DNA of 64,000 nucleotides from Leptodactylus fallax (Eukaryota; Chordata; Amphibia; Anura; Leptodactylidae), in NCBI GenBank assembly GCA_947044405.1, contig CAMRHE010000321.1, forward strand, positions 434,001 through 498,000. Direction: 5' to 3'. This document shows, piece after piece, positions 31,193 through 43,051 of the stretch. Under the pieces are notes generated by a model. It saw only the letters and a program-made list of their open reading frames with translations. It was not told the origin of the DNA and made no database searches. The position numbers and the translations under genes are program-made. Each line of letters opens with the position of its first letter. Within the stretch, counting starts at the first letter, position 1.

Positions 31193-32239
31193 GCTAGGAG
31201 GACCAGGAAATCGCAGGGGGCATCATGCAATGGCAAAGGTAGGAGTAGAAAAGCCTTTCTAAAGGCTATTCCGATGTGTCCTTAGTTTAAAATGCATATC
31301 CCCTTATCCGCAGGAACTCTGCAGCCAGGAAAATAGCTATTTTTTAACGTGATTTGCCGCAAATTAATTCGAAATGAATTGAATCATTTTTGGAAACTCA
31401 GCTAAGCTGCCGCATCAAATTTTTGAGAAATTCGCTCATCTCTAATCAGAATGTCTAAACCAAAACCAGGAGCAAAGGAAACTATAAAGGAAAAAACCTC
31501 TTCTGTGTTTTGGACCCATTCCAGGTTTTGTTTCACAAATACTGATGCAAACTACTGACCAAGTTACTGCTGTGTGAAAGTGGTCAAAGAATTATATATT
31601 CAGTGGTTTGTGTGTGAGTGCTGCCCCACGGTGACTGTAGCCGCACATAAATTGTATGTATGATTTATTTATGATGTGTGTGTCAAACACATTACATTGA
31701 GGCTATACTACCACACTACACTACAACTTTTTGCACTACTGATTCATTTTCATTTTTGATCTGCAGCTGCAGTCCAAATCAATTGTTGTCTTTTGGGTTG
31801 CGTCTGTCCTACAATAACTAAAATATGGTAGTGCTAAAAAAAAAAAACAGTGTAGCCTTAACCTTATTCACGCATTGGTGTTTCATCTGTGGAAAAACTA
31901 CAATTTTTCACTTGTGACAATATCCATTCTATGTGTCTGTGATTTTCCATCAGTTTAGTCTCCATTAAAAAAAATGTAACAACCAATCACAATGCAACTT
32001 TCAAGAGTAGACTACAAAATAAAAACTGTGCTGTGATTGGTTGCTATGGTCAACAGAGTTTTTCTATTAGTGTCATAAATATCCCCTAAGGTGCTTTTGC
32101 CATTATGATTCCCTGTTTTGAAGTGATATTTTTTTCAAAACACAGTATAATCTGGGTATGGTGGTTTTTCGGGCAGTTTTTCCATAGGTTTGATGGGACT
32201 TTTAATGCAAATGTATTTATTAAAAGATAAAAGAGTCAT
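31193..32239. other. No gene seen; repeat end at 31418-31444
   Basis: TTTTTGAGAAATTCGCTCAT near 31418 is the terminal motif of a dispersed family; a related start is at 46200 (AGAGATGGACGAATCTCTC). Confidence 0.4.
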
Positions 32240-33018
32240 CAAAATTTCCCACATGTTGTCATAATCTGCTGTATAGGTACATGGCAGGGCTCGGAATGGA
32301 AAGAGTGCTTTTTGGCTTTTGGAGGGCAGACTGTGCTGGAATATTTTTCAGGTGCCATGTCGCATTTGCAGCGCCCCTAGAGTACCAATACAATGGAAAC
32401 CCCCAAAGTGACCCTGTTTTGAAAACTACATTCCTCACAGAACATATCAAGGGTTATAGTTAGCATTTTAACCCTACAGCTGTTTCACAGATTTTATTAA
32501 CATTGGGATGTATAAATGAAAAATTACTAAAAGGACACTTTATCCCCAAAGTTTTCACAAGGGGTTAAAGGAGAAAAATCATCTCACAGTTTGTTAAACA
32601 ATTGCTACTGATCACGTGAATACCCCATATGTGGTCCTAATGCACTGTATAGGTACATGGCAGGGCTCAGGATGGAAAGAGCGCTATTTGGTTTTTGACT
32701 CTGTTTTTGGAAACTACACTTCTCACAGAACATATCAAGCAGAAAAAATTCCCCAATGTTCATTACACAATTTCTCCTGAACATGGGAATACCCCATATG
32801 TGGTTGTAAACTGCTGTGTGGGTACATGGTGGAGCTCGGAATGGAAAGAGCGCTATTTGGCTTTTGGAAAGCAGATTTTGCTGGAATAGTTTTCTGGAAC
32901 CCCGAAAGAACCAGTACAATGGAAACCCCCAAAAGTTTCCCCATTTTGGATGTAATAGTAGTTAATACAATGGCGGCCATGACATACTATTACGTCAGTG
33001 GTTGTTAAGGGGTTAAGA
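32240..33018. repeat. Degenerate tandem repeat, three units
   Basis: Three units share GTACATGGCAGGGCTC(A/G)G, GGAATGGAAAGAGCGCT, TTTGGCTTTTGGA, AACATATCAAG and ATACCCCATATGTGG. Units start near 32270, 32645 and 32815. The right end ATACTATTACGTCAGTGGTTG-TTAAGGGGTTAA looks like an element terminus. Frames across it are similar in each unit because of the repeat, not coding. Confidence 0.75.
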
Positions 33019-33029
33019 GTTGTTCCTGC

Positions 33030-33870
33030 CTCACACTGAATGTTATTGTGTACGGGAGTATGGGGATAATAAAATCCTTGCAATTGATAGAACATGCAAT
33101 GTGAAAGTATACGATAGCGTATTTGAGCTTTCTTCAGAGCAAGAGTGACAACACATGGCTCTGTGTCTGTCCAGAGTAGCTGGAGCCAAGTCTGCAAAAA
33201 GTTGAGTAGATGGGGCCATGCCCAGTAATAGTTGGAGGTTTCAGGCCTCAGATAGGATTTGATCACAAAGTTCTGGGTATTGTAGTTTGAGGATAATACC
33301 CCTGTGTACATTTGGATTTTTAGGGCAACCCCTAACTCTATGAATGCGATCCCTCAGTGTAGTCACATTTTCCGGTACACCTCTGATACGTAGGTTGGCC
33401 CTCAGGGATCTATTTTCTAAGTCATCCAATTTGAGATCTATGGCCTCTAATTTTTGAGCATGTTCATTAAGACGAGTTTTATCCTCCTTTAGGGCATCAG
33501 CCACCTCATCCAATCTGTCTTCAACCTCAGAGACCCTAGACCCTCTATTTGTTTGGTAAAGTCAGCTACAGCTTTGGAAAATTCAGTGGAGAACAGTTGT
33601 TTGATTTTCACAAAGAGAGTTGTGGAGTCCAGGTCAGTCGACCCGTTGTCAGCCAAGGGCTCCTGATCAGAAGTGGTTAGGGAGGTAGTGCTGCCGTGGG
33701 GAGAGCCTCCGTGGGCTGAGCGTCTTGGGCATGGTGATCTGAATAATTCCGGTAGAGTATGCCACACATCAGATTCTTCCTTGGTCTTACAGGTTTTTGA
33801 GAGCATGTAGACATCTGGTTGGGTAAGGAGGTGAGAGGACGGTAATTGGGGCAAAATCAAGCTGTTATTG
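33030..33870 (-). pseudogene. L1-type LINE ORF1 remnant
   Basis: Minus strand, in order: an upstream low-similarity N-terminal region (SDVWHTLPELF), a coiled-coil stretch (EFSKAVADFTKQIEG, then KEDKTRLNEHAQKLEAIDLK), the diagnostic LDDLENRSLRANLRIRGVPE, and RIHRVRGCPKNPN...IILKLQYPELCDQIL. Then, in a shifted frame, LFADLAPATLDR and LALKKAQIRYR. This is the L1 ORF1 trimer/RRM/C-terminal layout, whose protein binds L1 RNA. Breaks: a frameshift near 33500, an internal deletion inside the RRM between the TTLRD and RIHRVRG motifs, and another shift near 33240. Confidence 0.82.
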
Positions 33871-34990
33871 CTGGCGAAGTCACTATGGCGAGTAGGTGAG
33901 ACGTTAACCAGAAATCATCTGTGGAGCTGGGCCAGGCTAGAAAGCAGAGAGAGGCTCAATGGCAGACAGTGGCATGCCACAGCTTTAGCAGGGAGTAGAG
34001 TATGCAATCCAACCAACACTTAGTAAAACAGTCTATTGAGCAGGAGCAGAGTGCTGGGTACAGTATAAAAGTAACAGGTCCAAGGATGACTTCTAGTAAC
34101 AAAAAAGTACTGCAGGAGTGCTAGGGGGATAACAACAGAGGGCCACACCAGGAGGTAGTCACATACTGTCAGAAGCAGTGGAGAGTTCACAGCAGGAGAG
34201 GCATGAGGATTCACAGCAGGAGAGCCAGCATGAGAAAACAAAAAGTGGCAGGTCACCTGAACCTTCCCTGAGTGCAGTGCGGTTGGCTGTACTCCAAATC
34301 CCGTGTCAGAGGACGGACCTGTGATGAAATGTGGCTGGTACATCGCAGAGTCAGGCCATGCCCTCCAATGATGAATTATACATGGCAGCCACTGCCTCTG
34401 TTATTCTCAGTTGAAGATTTTTGTTCTATATTATGCAGGGAAATGAAAATACTATTGCAATTTGGTAAGGGAAAAACCTCCCATTGAGAGTAACGGAGGA
34501 AGTGGCTCAAACAGCAGTGTAATTGTCTTCCACACATCATCAATAGTTATGTGTTCAAAACCAAATTAAAAAATATTTCAATAAATCTTTATAAACACAT
34601 GGGGTATCCTCCTGCAACCTGCTTGTTAGTATTCACTGCTCTGAGGTGACATCACAGTGCAGTGAATAATAATGAGCTGGCAGTTTGGTGACACTGAACA
34701 TTGACCAAGTGAGGGGTCCTGAAAACTATGGAAGCTGGGTGTGTTGACAAGTCTCGCAATGCAAAAACAAAAAGCTGGGGGAAACTTGCAGAGATTCCTG
34801 TGGGTGTGTTACAATAGAAAACATGTGGGTTTTGCAAAAACAGATTTAAGGGAAACATGCTGCTGAATTTCTATAAATTCAGAGGCGTGTCTGTCCTGTG
34901 TGTCCCCAACCTAAAAATGTATTTGTTTTTGCATAACATTCAAAAAATGCTAACTGTTTAGGTTTATTTACAAATGATATGAATGATAAA
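33871..34990. other. No gene seen; possible L1 5' UTR then unique DNA
   Basis: 33871-34380 may be the 5' UTR of the L1 ORF1 copy on the minus strand. 34381-34990 has no recognised feature. Confidence 0.3.
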
Positions 34991-34991
34991 G

Positions 34992-35009
34992 AAAAGTGAC
35001 TAGATACAG

Positions 35010-35053
<44 letters not shown>

Positions 35054-35153
35054 ATATAATATATTAATATAATATATTATATATATATATTTAATATATT
35101 TTAATATATATTATATATATTATATATTATATATTATAATATATATTAATATA

Positions 35154-35192
<39 letters not shown>
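34992..35192. repeat. AT microsatellite/low-complexity block
   Basis: About 200 bp of only A and T, with (TA)n ends at 35015-35047 and 35158-35190. Confidence 0.95.
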
Positions 35193-35194
<2 letters not shown>

Positions 35195-35812
35195 TCAAAT
35201 TGTTATTTTTTAGTATATTTTACTATTTTGTTTGACTGTTAATCTTACATGTGGCAAAATATTTTCTTTTAATTTTTTCACCAAATTACAGTAACTTTTT
35301 TCATTTTTTTTGGAGATGGTTGAGCTAATACTTGTAAGCATATATTTTAAAGAAGAAAATTCTTAGTTTGCTTAGCTCAGCATAAGTGGAAAAGTTATCA
35401 TTTTTATTTAGATGTATGTATTATATTCTAGTTCTTTATTGATTTGATTTATGCTTCTTATGAAGAATTGCAAAATTCATCTTTGCTGTACATTGTTTGA
35501 AGTGATGCCACTTAAGAGTCTTGCCTATCATTATTCAAATAAATTTGTAAGTTCGCATTGCGGTACACTCACAAATGAAGAAAACCTAATAAGAAGGAAT
35601 AAGAAGGTGTAATTGAAAAATGCACTTCTAAATCTTGTGGTCTAAAGCAAATGATTTACAGGGAAACATTCAGGTGGTTTTTTCCACCATAAACTGACCC
35701 CATCATGTGCCGGATCAAGTAGTTCTGTTTCCATTGGTCCCCCCTCTGTAATCTTTCTGTTAAAGCAAAGTGAAGTTATACATTTTTGAAAGCATAAAAA
35801 TCGATATGCAAA
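35193..35812. other. No gene seen; AT-rich unique DNA
   Basis: No supported feature. Confidence 0.5.
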
Positions 35813-35816
35813 TTAA

Positions 35817-36180
35817 AGGGGTTGTCCAGGATAACCATTTTTTTATATTAGGCTGGGAAAGGAGAAAAAAACATACTCATCTGTCCCTGGTGCTCCAGTC
35901 TCTCCCTGCACGGACTGGTCCTGCTGCTTCGGAGTTTTCTTCCTGCAGAAGTCCCTGCCGCATGTGGCCACTGAGGCCAATCAGCGGCCTCAGTAAAGGA
36001 CACAGGATGTCACTACCTGTGATGTCCCATGTCCTTTCCTTAGGTCGCTGTGGCCACTGATTGCCCTCAGCGGTCATGTGACTGGTGAGGCCAATCAGTG
36101 GCCTAAGAAAAGGGACATGGGACTTCCACTTCCACTGCAAGAAAACACTGGAGCAGCAGGACTCGACCAAAATTGTGTTC
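35817..36180. repeat. AGGGG-type element start with a palindromic GC core
   Basis: TTAA (35813-35816) then AGGGGTTGTCCAGGAT. The core contains GAGGCCAATCAGCGGCCTC, paired by GAGGCCAATCAGTGGCC about 120 bp on, and TGTCACTACCTGTGATGTC at its centre. A decayed donor (CAG|ATGAGTATG) faces left on the minus strand near 35873. No right terminal repeat found. Confidence 0.55.
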
Positions 36181-36199
36181 GCATTGGAAGAAGCTGTGG

Positions 36200-36640
36200 T
36201 GGGATTGTTTGTTTGTAGCACACTGTCAATATACCTGCCACTTAAAAAGTGAAGTAATAAAGAATTAACTTTATAAAAAAAAGTCACCAAATACGATTCC
36301 TTTATGAGAGCAGATGCAGCACCGTTGAGTAACAATTACAAGATTTGAAGAAAGATTTTGGTCACACTATCAGTGCGCCTGACCTGCCAGCTGAAAAAAC
36401 TAGAATATACTCTAAAATAGAAAGGATTCTATGAACATGACAACAGCACATACGAGAGCAAGTAGTGACAATTTACAGAACTTCAAGAAAAATTTGTGGC
36501 AACTATCAGTGTGCCTACCAGTTGAAAAGTAATGAAGAATTGAGTGAAGGCAAAAGCCACCAAAAATTACCCATGTCACACCAAGTAGGGACAATTGACA
36601 GAATTTCAAGAAAAATTTCTAGTCTTCCAACTGAAAAAGA
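36200..36640. repeat. Tandem repeat of about 125-135 bp, about three degenerate units
   Basis: GTAACAATTACAAGATTTGAAG (36329), GTGACAATTTACAGAACTTC (about 36464) and GGGACAATTGACAGAATTTC (about 36587) head each unit, each followed by AAGAAA(G/A)ATTT and CTATCAGTG(C/T)GCCT-like sequence. Confidence 0.7.
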
Positions 36641-36659
36641 TAATGGAGTAGAGTTGATC

Positions 36660-37000
36660 ATGAGGTAGAAGTTCTTCTTCCTCTCACACTTATCTACTCC
36701 ATTGTTTCTGTGGTTTGCTGCACGTAGTAATCATTCATTGTATACCGCAGGCGCTCCAGTATGTGCAACAGTGCCACTCAATGTGTGCTTCACCTTACAT
36801 GCATGAAATGAGGGAGGGGGAGTGTAAGCAATTGCTTGCCCTGGTGAAACTGGGGGCAGAAAATGATGTCGTGTGGAGGAAATTGAGGAGGCAGATGGGT
36901 CTCACCTGGTGTTGAAACTGGGCCTGCAGCCACGAGTTGATGTGACTACTAGAAAGCACCTGGCCTTTCTGCGTTTCTAAACTGGGGTCACTGATGATTA
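36660..37000 (-). pseudogene. Second copy of a hAT transposon's central region
   Basis: It parallels 54860-55110: CTTCACCTTACATGCATGAAA, CCCTGGTGAA, GTGTTGAAACTGGGCCTGCAG. That region belongs to the BED-finger hAT transposase relic on the minus strand. The frame is destroyed. Confidence 0.4.
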
Positions 37001-38054
37001 AAACAACTGACTATTGAATGAGAGACTGTCAGGTGATGTCAGGACGTCATAAACACACGTGTCTCTTCCGTATTTTCTATGTGCATTGCATGTCATGGTG
37101 GCTATTTTAGTTCATCTGAGAAGAAATCCCAAAGTATTCGTTAAAACCAAACAATTTGGAATATTCGGGTCGAACCCATCTCATCTACTTCTCATGCTTT
37201 CAGACATTTATAACTTGGCTAGTATACCCCGATTCGCATCAACACTGGCAGGGGTTATTGTTTGGAACGGCTGAATGTATTTGGAAACAAATGACCAAAA
37301 TGCTCAGGGCGAGAGCACCTAACAGATGAAGTAATGCCATTGGGCTTTTCAGACCTGGTGACAGTTTCTCTTTAATGAAAAAAGTCACCTAGGACGCAAA
37401 AACTTCCAGTTAGCATTCAGTATGATTTCTGCTTTTTCTTTTCCTCATTATAACAAAATATTGTGAATACATATTTCTTCTGTTACTGTAACATAATAAG
37501 ATTGTAAATACATGGCAGACTATTAAGATCAACATGTTCAACTCCAATGTTGAACCAGAGGAAAGCCAGAGGGAAGTCAGTTTTCCTCATATAAGTGAAA
37601 TAAATTCCATTCAGACTCTAAATATGACATTCTAAATAAATCTCCAAATCAGTGATCAATCCCTAGTAATCACATAACACTAATTTACAATATCAAAAAA
37701 GGGATTTGCAAGCAGGTCAGATACCTTTACGGTTTTATTCAATTTGGAGAAAAATGGATAGGGCCCATTTCAGGAATAGCATCAAGAACACAGAAACCTG
37801 GACAAATTCTCAGGACCAGGGGAGGGTGTAATGAATAACCATGGTTTCCCAAAACTTGTAAATGAGCCACACTCTATCATGACCAGCTTAAGCAGCAAGT
37901 TCAGAACTTGAAAAATGTACAATTATTTTGGTCTCCTTTACACACATAGGGACAGCACATATAATGGCTCTACAGTACAGATAATGCACAAAATGATGTC
38001 ACAGTACCAGGATAATACACACAGTGTTGTCACAGTGCAGGGATAATACAAACT
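37001..38054. other. No gene seen; repeat pieces
   Basis: 37040-37190 matches 13690-13870. 37355-37372 is a TTAAAGGGAA..GTCACC-type terminus in reverse. The rest is unique. Confidence 0.4.
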
Positions 38055-38062
38055 TTCATAGT

Positions 38063-39757
38063 CAGTGGCGTAGCTAGCGGAGGGGGCAGAGGGGGGCGGC
38101 TGCCCTGGGTCCACTGACTCCGTGGGGACCACCCCGGGGTCACCATTAATACGTGCTTTACTTTTAACTAGATCGGTGTCTGCAGACACCGATCTAGTTA
38201 AAACCCATCCTGCAAGCCAATACAGACCTGTGGTTTACAAAACACAAGACCACAGACAGAACACGTCTGCTCTTGGCACAGGGAAGCGTGATGACATCAC
38301 AGCATCGCACATCCTGTGCCGAGACACAGACGTCCTGTGCATGGACCCTGTGCATAGAGCAGAAGTCCACGAAGAGGAGGTGGTGACTCCATTCATCAAA
38401 GGATCGCAGGTAGGTGAGTAGAAATTTTTTTTTTTTAGTGCAGTTGTGTGTGTTTTAATTGTATAAGGGGGTAGTTAGGAGGGGGAATTATAACTATAAG
38501 GGAGGGTTCATTAGGGGGCATTATGAATACAAGGGGGGTTATTTATATAAGGGGTCATTAGGGGTGCATTATTTATGTCAGGGGGAATTAGGGGCATTAT
38601 ATGAGGGAGCAATTCATTTAGTTAAGGTGGCACTTGGGCTTTATTAAGACTAAGTCCCCACATAGCAAGCTGCAGCAAAAAAGCTCTGCAGGAAAAACCG
38701 CGGCAGTAACGCATCACAGTTTTTCTCGCAGCGATTTTCACAGAAAGTTTGCAGAGTTTTCCTCCGTGGAAGAATCTGCTTCCATTATACCTATAGGGTA
38801 ACCGCCAGCGTTTCTGTAGGTATAATTGACATGCTGCGATTTCCAAAACCACAACGGTTTTGGAAATCACAACGTGTCCACTGCATATATTTTTCTGCAA
38901 TGTGTGGATGAGATTCGCTAGAACTATATAGGAACTGTAAAACGCTACGTTTTTTCTGAGGAGTTTACACCGTGGCCAAACCGTGGCGTTTACTCCACGT
39001 GGGGCCTTAGCCTTAAGTAGTTTTCCACCTCATCTTTATTGATGATCTATCCTCAGAATAGATCATCAATAAGAGATCAATGAATGTCCTCTAATCAGCT
39101 GTATGAAGGGGCTATGGTGCCTGCTTATATCACACGCTGCCTGTTTATAGTGACCGTGTGATGTAATTACAGCCTTGTCACATAGACGTTTATAGGACGA
39201 GGCTGAAGTTACATTACATGGCCGCTATGAAATGAATGACACTTTGTAAACGGAGAAGGGGTCACGGCACATACACAGGTACCGTGGTTCATTCAAACAG
39301 CTGATCCTGGGAGTCCCGGTTATTGAAACCCCAATAATTTTTTTTTTACCTTTTTTTTTTTTTAACATTTAATTAGGAAACATTTGGAGCATTATTAATA
39401 AAATGCACTATTTAAAGGGGTGCACAGGGAAGCTATTAATTTAAAGATTATTCATTATGGAGGGTTATATTATATATTTTATAATTGGAGGTAGCATTAG
39501 AATGAGTGTGTAGGTGAGGATAATGTGTGTCGGTGCCTGGAAAATTGAGGAGCCAAAGATGTCTGTGCTGCAAACTTTACAGAGATTAAAAGAAGTTGTA
39601 ATGGCAGTCCAGCTGGAAGAGACGGGAAATGGGAACGATTAGATGAGATGTCACCAGTAAGTTACTAAATGTTACTGCATTGTATTCACCTAAGTCATCT
39701 GCATAGCCTTGTGTAGAGCCGATATATACTGCTATATGGTCACCAGCTACGCCTCTG
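38063..39757. mobile_element. Non-autonomous hAT element with CAGTGGCGTAGCTAG ends
   Basis: Left CAGTGGCGTAGCTAGCGG; right, reversed, CAGAGGCGTAGCTGGTGACC. The flanks TTCATAGT (38055-38062) and ATCATAGC (39758-39765) share six of eight bases, a decayed 8-bp duplication. Inside: a perfect hairpin (TAACTAGATCGGTGTC / GACACCGATCTAGTTA near 38167-38201), TGATGACATCACA, a GA-rich stretch ending GATCGCAG|GTAGGTGAGTAG (38410-38419), degenerate GGGGCATTAT repeats, a nested A-type MITE, and a 3' body (39080-39720) shared with 48290-48900. No transposase. Confidence 0.85.
38646..39014. repeat. A-type MITE nested in the hAT element, best TTAA flanks
   Basis: TTAA then GACTAAGTCCCCACATAGC; the right end is CTCCACGTGGGGCCTTAGCC then TTAA. 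Both flanks are TTAA, the clearest target-site evidence for this family. Confidence 0.85.
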
Positions 39758-39765
39758 ATCATAGC

Positions 39766-40879
39766 ACAGGATAATGCACCTACAAAAAGATCACTGTGTC
39801 ACTGTGTACGTTGTGACATCACAGCATATGAAGAAAGTAATTATAGCAATATCACGTATAAGTATTAAGATGTCCCAGTAGAGTATTGGAGGTACATTTA
39901 GTATTCCAGAACCCATTCCTTCATTCTTTGTTATCACTAATTTCACCTTAGATCTCAGCGAAAAATGGGCTCCTTTAGTTGCTGTGTCTCATAGCAACTG
40001 CTATGTCTTCTACCTTGGTAGTTAAGCCATGCCCAGAATCAACTGGGCTTGAGTGATCCATCATGAGCTGGGGAAACAATATCAATAGTTGCCATGCCAG
40101 ACGTGGGGCATGCAGTGATATTGTCACCCAAGGGCCACCTATACTGGTTTCTTGTGAGATAAAAGAACTGTACTTTATTTCTTGAGTATAGTACAGTATC
40201 CAAGTCAGTTGCTTTTTACGTGCAGACACATAAGAAAGTAGCTGCTTGTAATGAAGATGGTGGATCAGACAGGAGGTTCTGTGAATATTTATTAGTTATA
40301 GTCTATTCTTGGCTGCCATTCAAATTGTGGTATGTCCTGGAAAAATCAATAATTTCCTGTGTACAACATGCAAATAAAACAGATTAGGGGACTTACTATA
40401 AGAATACTTTCTGCTATACCATAAATTAGAGTAATACATTTCTGATAGTTTGTAATTGTTCCTGGCTAGAGTTCAAAATGCTCATGTTTTTTTTTCCATG
40501 CCACCAGTACTGTTTGTTTCCTTACCTACCAGTTTTCTCCTTAATAACAAGTACATGTAAACCAACCATGTAATGACTAAAGAATGCAAAATGCAAGAAT
40601 TTAGTATTGACTAGTGAAAATGTGCCTCCTCAAATTGGAGATGGAAATTGGCTAGATGAACTGTGGACCTAATAAAATGCTACCCACAGCAGCCAGGGAA
40701 ATGGTGGCACCTGAGGCAAACTTTTCTTTTTCTTTATAGATTAGGTCTTCTAACTTTCGCACCACACATTATTGCATTTTTGTTTGTTTTCTGACTGTTT
40801 GGCATGATACATTTTTATATTTTTGTTGTATTATGTTTGTGTTTGTCTTGTATTTTAATAAAAGTATACGAGAATAATT
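39766..40879. other. No gene seen; unique DNA
   Basis: No supported coding or repeat signal. Confidence 0.5.
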
Positions 40880-41029
40880 GTATACAGCAGTGAAATAACG
40901 ATCGCGGTACAGGGCCTGCAGCCAGTTGGAGATAGCCAGAGCCCCAGACCACCATGATAGCGGTCGGGGAAAGCCAAGTTCCCTGACCCGCTATACATAT
41001 TGTTATGGAAAGGGGCCCGGCATGTTGCC

Positions 41030-41420
41030 CAGGGGAGGTGACTGAAAATAAGAAATACTTATTCTCACCTCTCCTGGGCTCTTCCGGCCTATGACTGTGG
41101 TGACGCCCCCCAGACGCCACTGCTGGGGCCTGTGATTGGGCCCCAGAAATTACTTGGGGTACACCGGTGTAATGACATCAGTGCGCCCCACGTGACCACT
41201 GAGGCCCAATCACAGGCCCCAGCAGTGACGTCTGGGGCGTGTCATCTCAGTTGCAGTCAGAAGAGGACCGAAGAAGATGATGAAGAGAGCCAGGCGGAGC
41301 GAGAATGCCTAGGAGAGGTGAGGCAAGGTGAGTATAAGTGTTTCTTATTTTTAATCACTTCCCCTAGGCCTCTACTTCTTATACTCTGGGGTCTGAGGAG
41401 TCCCCAAAGTATAATAATAG
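41030..41420. repeat. Fold-back core module (copy 3)
   Basis: Left arm CCCAGGGGAGGTGACTG, AAATAAGAAATAC, TCACCTCTCCTGGGC. The centre is a near-perfect palindrome (GACGCCACTGCTGGGGCCTG / CAGGCCCCAGCAGTGACGTC). A GA-rich stretch leads to GGCAAG|GTGAGTATAAGTG (GT at 41328); right arm TTCTTATTTTTAATCACTTCC; hairpin TATACTCTGGGGTCT / AGTCCCCAAAGTATAA at 41381-41417. Confidence 0.8.
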
Positions 41421-41489
41421 CACCAAAGCGGAGGGCTGAACCTCATGAATATTCATCAAATTTCATGGGGTTCATCTGAAGCGGCTATA

Positions 41490-41940
41490 GGGGGGCTCTT
41501 GGGAGCATTTTATACTGCATGGGGCCACTGTGGATCATATAATACTGTGTGGGGGCCACTGTGGAGCATATAATGCTGTATGGGGGCCACTGTGGAACAT
41601 ATTATACTGTGTGGGGGGGGGGTCACTGTGGAGCATATTATACTGTGTGGGGGGGCCACTGTGGAGCATATTATACTGTGTGGGGGCCACTGTGGAGGAT
41701 ATAATGCTATGTGGGTGCCACTGTGGAGCATATAATACTGTATAGGGGCCACTGTGGAGCATATTTTTCTGTGTGGGGGCAACTGTGGAATATATTATAC
41801 TGTGTGGGAGTCACTATGGAGCATATTAGACTGTGTGGGGGCCACTGTGGTGTATATTATACTGTGTGGGGCGCTACTCTGGAGAATATTATACTGTGTG
41901 AGGACCACTGTGGAACATATTATACAGTGTGGGGCCCTTT
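41490..41940. repeat. About 30-bp minisatellite, about 14 units
   Basis: The unit is TGGGGGCCACTGTGG-AGCATATTATACTGTG with length drift from G runs. Same family as 26455-27860, in the opposite orientation. Confidence 0.9.
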
Positions 41941-42395
41941 CACTCTTCACATCACACACCATCTGTTTTATAGCAGCCATGCACTATTATTAGAGGCTGT
42001 AATAACACTGTATGGTGAATATAAAACAGATACTGTGCAATGTAAATAGTGAAGGAGTCACAACACTAGCAAAAGCACCACAGTATCTTCAGAATTGATC
42101 AACAGGGTCCCCGGGTGTTGGACCCCCACTGATCTCTTGCCTATCTTAGACTGTTTAGACCCTGCAGATCAGCTATTTCCCACTTCACGCAGCTCCCAGT
42201 ATTGTTTACATGCTGGGAGCTGCGCTGCTCACTAACCGTATTCTTGATAACTGCAGTTGTGGGTACTCAAGCTGTACCCCTTTCAAGTATCTGAGATACC
42301 ATTACAGCCCCCGTAACTGATTACTGTAGGGGGTAGGCCCAGGACATAAGTTCACATGGGGCCCACAAGACTTTAGTTACGTCACTGGAATACAG

Positions 42396-43018
42396 TGTAC
42401 TTGTATTTAGGGTACAATTGTATTATTATTTTCCATTCAATATCACATAAGTCCTTTTCTAGTTCAATTTGCTTATCTCATACATAAGATAATATCATAT
42501 GAAGCTTATTAAACTGTTTGGGAACTGTGAATAGGAATAGAAGTATCTGAAGAGTATGCGAAGAAATCCTGTGTAACCATGAGGGGAACATTAATAATAT
42601 TATTGAGAACTTCTGGCAGAAAGACAATGCCTCTCCTACCAATTCCCAAAGTATACACTTCTAGAAAGCTTGGCACTTGCAGCAATTTTTATTAGGAAGT
42701 GTAAAGGACTCCATAGTGTATAATTACAATGGGATACTCTAGGATTGTCTTCACAGAAATGTCCTTTTAAGAGAACAAATAAAAACATTTTCTTATTCCA
42801 ATACACTCAGTGCTTCTGCTGGTTTATACTTAGCTCTTGCCCTATGGTGCCCTAACATCTTTACCACAGATAAATCCAGCTTACTGAGCACTTAAGACAC
42901 AGCTTCCCCATAAATACTTCCTTATTTTAAGAACAGAAAAAGACCCAATTTTGAAATAGTCAGCAGGCTTCCTTAGTTTCATAAATGGAATAAGTGAAAC
43001 TTATAAATATATTATATT

Positions 43019-43051
<33 letters not shown>

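Larger units (their letters stand above)
40888..42387. mobile_element. Non-autonomous hAT element with CAGTGANNTAAC ends and fold-back core
   Basis: Left CAGTGAAATAACGATCGCGG; right, reversed, CAGTGACGTAACTAAAGTC. The flanks GTATACAG (40880-40887) and GAATACAG (42388-42395) agree at seven of eight bases, a hAT-type 8-bp duplication. It contains the fold-back core (41030-41420) and a 30-bp minisatellite (41490-41940). No transposase frame. Confidence 0.88.

Noticed and set aside
32853..33311. Single 152-codon gene
   Set aside because: It joins a tandem repeat to the shifted C-terminus of L1 ORF1; only the L1 part is real.
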